Shown in pieces: positions 61,453-64,000 of a stretch of 64,000 nt of DNA. The translations under genes were made by a program, and so were the position numbers. The first letter of the stretch is position 1. The number at the start of each line of letters is the position of its first letter. The notes under the pieces are model-generated. The model saw only the letters and a list, made by a program, of their open reading frames with translations. It ran no database searches and was not told the DNA's origin. Source of the stretch: Egibacter rhizosphaerae (GTDB lineage Bacteria; Actinomycetota; Nitriliruptoria; Euzebyales; Egibacteraceae); assembly GCF_004322855.1 (NCBI RefSeq), contig NZ_CP036402.1, positions 3,038,001 through 3,102,000 of the forward strand. The letters are read 5' to 3'.

Positions 61453-62841
61453 ATGCGAATCGTGATCATCGGGGGTGGGCCAGGGGGTTACGAGGCCGCG
61501 CTCGTCGCCGCCGAGCACGGCGCGGACGTCACCCTGATCTCGCGCGAGGGTCTCGGCGGCAACAGCGTCCTGTGGGACTGCGTGCCGTCGAAGGCGTTGA
61601 TCGTCTCCGCCGAGGCGATGGGCTGGATGCAGTCGGCCAAGCGGCTCGGGGTGCGGCTCGAGGGCGGCCACGACCTCGCGACCCGGACCGAGATCGACAT
61701 GAACGCGGTGATGGACCGTGTTCAGGGGCTCGCGTTCAACCAGTCCGCGGACATCAGCAAGAAGGTCGGCCGCACCGGAGTCGAGATCATCGAGGCGGAG
61801 GCGCGGCTCCTCGACCCGCAGACGGTCGAGGTGGAGCACCGCGGGGGGCGTTCCTATCGCGTGTCGGCCGACATCGTCCTGATCGCCACCGGGTCGAACC
61901 CGCGCACGCTCCCGGGGTGCGAGCCCGACGGGGACCGGGTCTTCACCTCCCGTGAGCTCTACGATCTGCGGGAGCTGCCCGAGCGGTTGATCGTCATCGG
62001 GTCCGGGGCCACCGGAGCGGAGTACGCGCACGCGTTCGCCCGTTTCGGCAGCGAGGTGCACCTGATCTCGAGCCGCGACCAGATCCTTCCCTCCGAGGAT
62101 CCGGACGCCGCGGCCGTGATCGAGGACAGCTTCGAGCGCTGGGGCATGGTCATCCACCGCCGGAAGCGCGCCGCGGACATCGAGCGGGGCGCCGACGGGG
62201 TGCGGGTCGAGACCACCGAGGGCGAGTGGGTGGAGGGGACCCACGCCTTGTTCTGCATCGGGCAGATCCCGGCCTCGGGCGGGCTCGGCCTCGCCGCGGC
62301 CGGTGTCCACGTCACCGACCGCGACGCCATCCCGGTCGACGGGGTGAGCCGAACGAACGTGCCGACGGTCTACGCGGCGGGCGACGTGACCGGCTCGATG
62401 ATGCTGGCCTCCACCGCCGCGATGCAGGGCCGCAACGCGATGTGGCACGCGCTCGGGCAGGCGGTGACACCGTTCCGTGACGACGCGGTGGCCAAATGCA
62501 TCTTCACCGAACCCGAGGTGGCGACCGTCGGGATGACCGCCGAGGACATCGCCCAGTCGCAGGTCCCCGTCCGCACGGTCTCGTTGCCGATCGCGCGCAA
62601 CCCGCGGGCCAAGATGCGGGAGCTCAGCGAGGGTTTCATCAAGCTGCACGCGATGGCCGGCAGCGGCCTCGTGCTCGGCGGAGCCGTCGTCTCGGCCCAG
62701 GCGAGCGACCTGATCGCCCCGGTCAGCGTCGCGGTGCACAACCGCTTGTCAGTACAACAGCTGGCCTACGCGTTCACGGTCTATCCCTCGATCTCCGGCT
62801 CGCTGCAGGAGGCCGCGCGGCAGCTGATGGACCGCGCGTAG
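61453..62841 (+). CDS. lpdA: LpdA-type NAD(P)H dehydrogenase (quinone), flavoprotein disulfide reductase family
   Basis: A 462 aa FAD/NAD enzyme of the pyridine-nucleotide-disulfide oxidoreductase family. It begins with IVIIGGGPGGYEAALVA (FAD loop), has a second Rossmann motif VIGSGATGAEYAHAFARFG and YAAGDVTGSMMLASTAAMQGRNA. The redox-active CxxxxC is incomplete: NSVLWDCVPSK keeps Cys43 but has Ser38. The C-terminal His-Glu dyad (HPT.SE) reads YPSISGS. The same two changes mark mycobacterial LpdA (Rv3303c), an NAD(P)H:quinone reductase rather than a lipoamide dehydrogenase, so I assign that function. AAGGA precedes ATG 61453; TACGCT at 61352 may be its -10. A TTGTCAGTAC operator-like half-site lies inside its 3' end. 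Confidence 0.88.
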   Translation: MRIVIIGGGPGGYEAALVAAEHGADVTLISREGLGGNSVLWDCVPSKALIVSAEAMGWMQSAKRLGVRLEGGHDLATRTEIDMNAVMDRVQGLAFNQSADISKKVGRTGVEIIEAEARLLDPQTVEVEHRGGRSYRVSADIVLIATGSNPRTLPGCEPDGDRVFTSRELYDLRELPERLIVIGSGATGAEYAHAFARFGSEVHLISSRDQILPSEDPDAAAVIEDSFERWGMVIHRRKRAADIERGADGVRVETTEGEWVEGTHALFCIGQIPASGGLGLAAAGVHVTDRDAIPVDGVSRTNVPTVYAAGDVTGSMMLASTAAMQGRNAMWHALGQAVTPFRDDAVAKCIFTEPEVATVGMTAEDIAQSQVPVRTVSLPIARNPRAKMRELSEGFIKLHAMAGSGLVLGGAVVSAQASDLIAPVSVAVHNRLSVQQLAYAFTVYPSISGSLQEAARQLMDRA

Positions 62842-62930
62842 GCGCGCTGATACCGCGCTATCGCGGGAATCGCGCCGAGCCGTCATGGGCGCGTGAAACG
62901 CTCGAAATCGCCCCTTGACCGCCCTGGGAG

Positions 62931-62962
62931 GTACTGACACGCTCTTGTCAGTACAGGATAAC
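62931..62962 (+). promoter_or_regulatory. 9-bp palindromic operator overlapping an SDR promoter
   Basis: GTACTGACA (62931-62939) and TGTCAGTAC (62946-62954) are perfect inverted arms around CGCTCT. CTGACA within the left arm (62934-62939), a 17-base spacer and GATAAC (62957-62962) form a reasonable promoter, so a bound repressor would cover the -35 and spacer. A matching half-site, TTGTCAGTAC, lies at 62746-62755 inside the end of the LpdA-type gene. The cognate regulator is not in the window. Confidence 0.72.
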
Positions 62963-63063
62963 AGGATGTCCGGTCGAGCTGTTCGGTCGAGGCCCCGCTG
63001 CGGGCCACGACCGCGGACCCGGGCCGAAGCCGATCCCGACCGGACCACGTCAGGGAGTCGAGG

Positions 63064-63810
63064 GTGCGCACGGTCATCGTGACGGGAGCGACGCGGGGCA
63101 TCGGGAGCGCGACGGCGCTCGAGCTCGCCCGGCGGGGATGGTGGGTGCTCGCCACGGGGCGCGATGCCGAGGAGGGTGCCGACGTCGAGAAGTGGATGCA
63201 GGACGTCGGGACGGGTCGGTTCGTGGCCGTCGATCTGCTCGAGGAACGGGCACCGGAGCAGGTGACGGCGGCGGCGCTCGAGGCCACAGGACGGATCGAC
63301 GGGCTGGTCAACAACGCGGGGGTCATCCATCCCGCACCGCTGGACGAGCTCGACATGGATGTCTACGACCGCCTCATGCGGCTCAACGTGCGGGCCGCCG
63401 TCGCGCTCGGCAAGGAGGTGGTCCCGCCGATGCGCCGACAGGGCGGGGGAGCCATCGTGAACGTCTCGAGCGAGGCCGGGCTCGTCGGCTTCCCCGGACA
63501 GGTCGCCTACAACATCTCGAAGGCGGCGCTGGTGATGCTCACGAAGTCGATCGCGGCGGACTACGCCTCGGACGGCATCCGCGCACTGACCGTGGCCCCG
63601 GGGACCACGCGGACGCCGCTGGTGGACGCTCTTATCGCGAACGCGCCCGATCCCGGTGAACAGGAGGCGGCGCTCACTCGCATCCGGCCCCAGCAGCGGC
63701 TCGGGACGCCCGAAGAGGTAGCGGCCGTCATCGCGTTCGCGATGAGCGACGACGCCGCGTTCATGACCGGCACGGAGCTGGTCTGCGACGGCGGCAAGAC
63801 GGCGGTGTAG
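63064..63810 (+). CDS. Short-chain dehydrogenase/reductase (FabG-like)
   Basis: A 248 aa classical SDR. VTGATRGIGSATALELARRGW is the TGxxxGxG cofactor loop, LVNNAGVIHPAPLDELD the NNAG motif, IVNVSSEAGLVGFPGQVAYNISKAALVMLTKSIA holds the catalytic Ser, Tyr (YNISK) and Lys, and the C-terminus is typical (FMTGTELVCDGGKTAV). The start is GTG 63064 with AGGGAG upstream. Substrate cannot be predicted; the catabolic-type operator upstream suggests an inducible pathway rather than fatty-acid synthesis. The next gene begins 26 bases downstream and is probably in the same operon. Confidence 0.92.
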   Translation: MRTVIVTGATRGIGSATALELARRGWWVLATGRDAEEGADVEKWMQDVGTGRFVAVDLLEERAPEQVTAAALEATGRIDGLVNNAGVIHPAPLDELDMDVYDRLMRLNVRAAVALGKEVVPPMRRQGGGAIVNVSSEAGLVGFPGQVAYNISKAALVMLTKSIAADYASDGIRALTVAPGTTRTPLVDALIANAPDPGEQEAALTRIRPQQRLGTPEEVAAVIAFAMSDDAAFMTGTELVCDGGKTAV

Positions 63811-63836
63811 CGAAACAGCGGCTGGAGGGAAGGCAC

Positions 63837-64000
63837 ATGCGGTTCACCGTCTTCGAGAAGCGCGGCGACGAGGTCGGCGCGCGGGTGGTCGAGAAGCCCG
63901 AGTTCGAACCGTTCACGCACTTCGACGGCGCGCCGCTGCGCGCGGTCCAACGGGCGGACGTCACCAGTGCGCCCGGGGTCCGCACCGAGATGGTGCACAT
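63837..64000 (+). CDS. Unidentified gene, 5' fragment only
   Basis: The window ends 54 codons into this frame. It starts at ATG 63837 with GGAGGGAAGG a few bases upstream and reads MRFTVFEKRGDEVGARVVEK, then a segment with PFTHFDGAPLRAVQRADVTSAPGVRTEMVH. It follows the SDR by 26 bases on the same strand, so it is probably in the same regulated operon. A beta-rich, cupin-like start is conceivable, but I do not recognise the family. Confidence 0.6.
   Translation, partial: MRFTVFEKRGDEVGARVVEKPEFEPFTHFDGAPLRAVQRADVTSAPGVRTEMVH

Noticed and set aside
59931-61469. Longer start of the GlcD-type oxidase at 61469
   Set aside because: It would overlap the LpdA-type gene start and add an Arg-rich non-conserved segment; GTG 61295 gives the family-typical N-terminus.

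Overview
The window is a GC-rich actinobacterial chromosome segment. Supporting signs are frequent GTG/TTG starts with strong GGAGG-type Shine-Dalgarno (SD) sites, ROK repressors, CUT1 sugar permeases, an LpdA-type flavoprotein and two large exported proteins with cell-wall-binding 2 (CWB2) repeats. Very acidic exported proteins, Na+/solute symporters and CWB2 proteins together would fit a salt-tolerant member of the Nitriliruptoria/Egibacter/Euzebya branch; that placement is inference. No rRNA, tRNA, CRISPR array or prophage was seen.

Layout. 1-5.9 kb: end of sucC, sucD, a hemolysin-III-type membrane protein, purN-purH and a CoA-binding protein. 6.0-18.6 kb: a complete xylose/xyloside locus with xylulokinase, aldose epimerase, ROK repressor, lipoprotein-permease-permease ABC importer, xylose isomerase, GH3 glycosidase and a second ROK regulator. 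It ends at an intact IS630-family element (18.6-19.7 kb). 19.8-24.0 kb: a zinc-ribbon membrane protein, a 0.7 kb gene-free stretch with four 46-bp tandem repeats, a collagen-like single-pass protein and a membrane-anchored Ser/Thr kinase. 24.1-27.6 kb: folD, an FAD-dependent amine/amino-acid oxidase, malate dehydrogenase and a small charged protein.

27.6-38.7 kb is an acetate/short-chain-acid region: LytTR response regulator, LytS-type kinase, an IS110-family element, an ActP-like symporter with its DUF485-like partner, a second symporter pair (DUF4212 + VC2705 type) and acetyl-CoA synthetase. The IS110 element lies between the first symporter pair and the two-component system, in what looks like an originally continuous same-strand gene run. 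38.7-45.2 kb: an NAD(P)-binding protein and two adjacent CWB2 secreted proteins with opposite domain order. 45.3-53.8 kb: HAD phosphatase, trpS behind duplicated promoters, ABC-F ATPase and oligoribonuclease (four-base overlaps), MFS exporter, glutamate dehydrogenase, a 61-bp tandem repeat and an SGNH hydrolase. 53.9-64 kb: cysC, sdhCAB, a methylmalonyl-CoA-mutase-type catalytic chain without its B12 domain, a GlcD-type oxidase, an LpdA-type flavoprotein, an SDR behind a palindromic operator, and a truncated gene.

Together the genes describe an aerobic heterotroph: xylosides are imported, hydrolysed, isomerised and phosphorylated, acetate is imported and activated, and carbon feeds a TCA cycle represented here by sucCD, sdhCAB and mdh. 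The least explained parts are the intergenic tandem repeats, the collagen-like protein/kinase pair, the IS110 end sequences and several long perfect hairpins.
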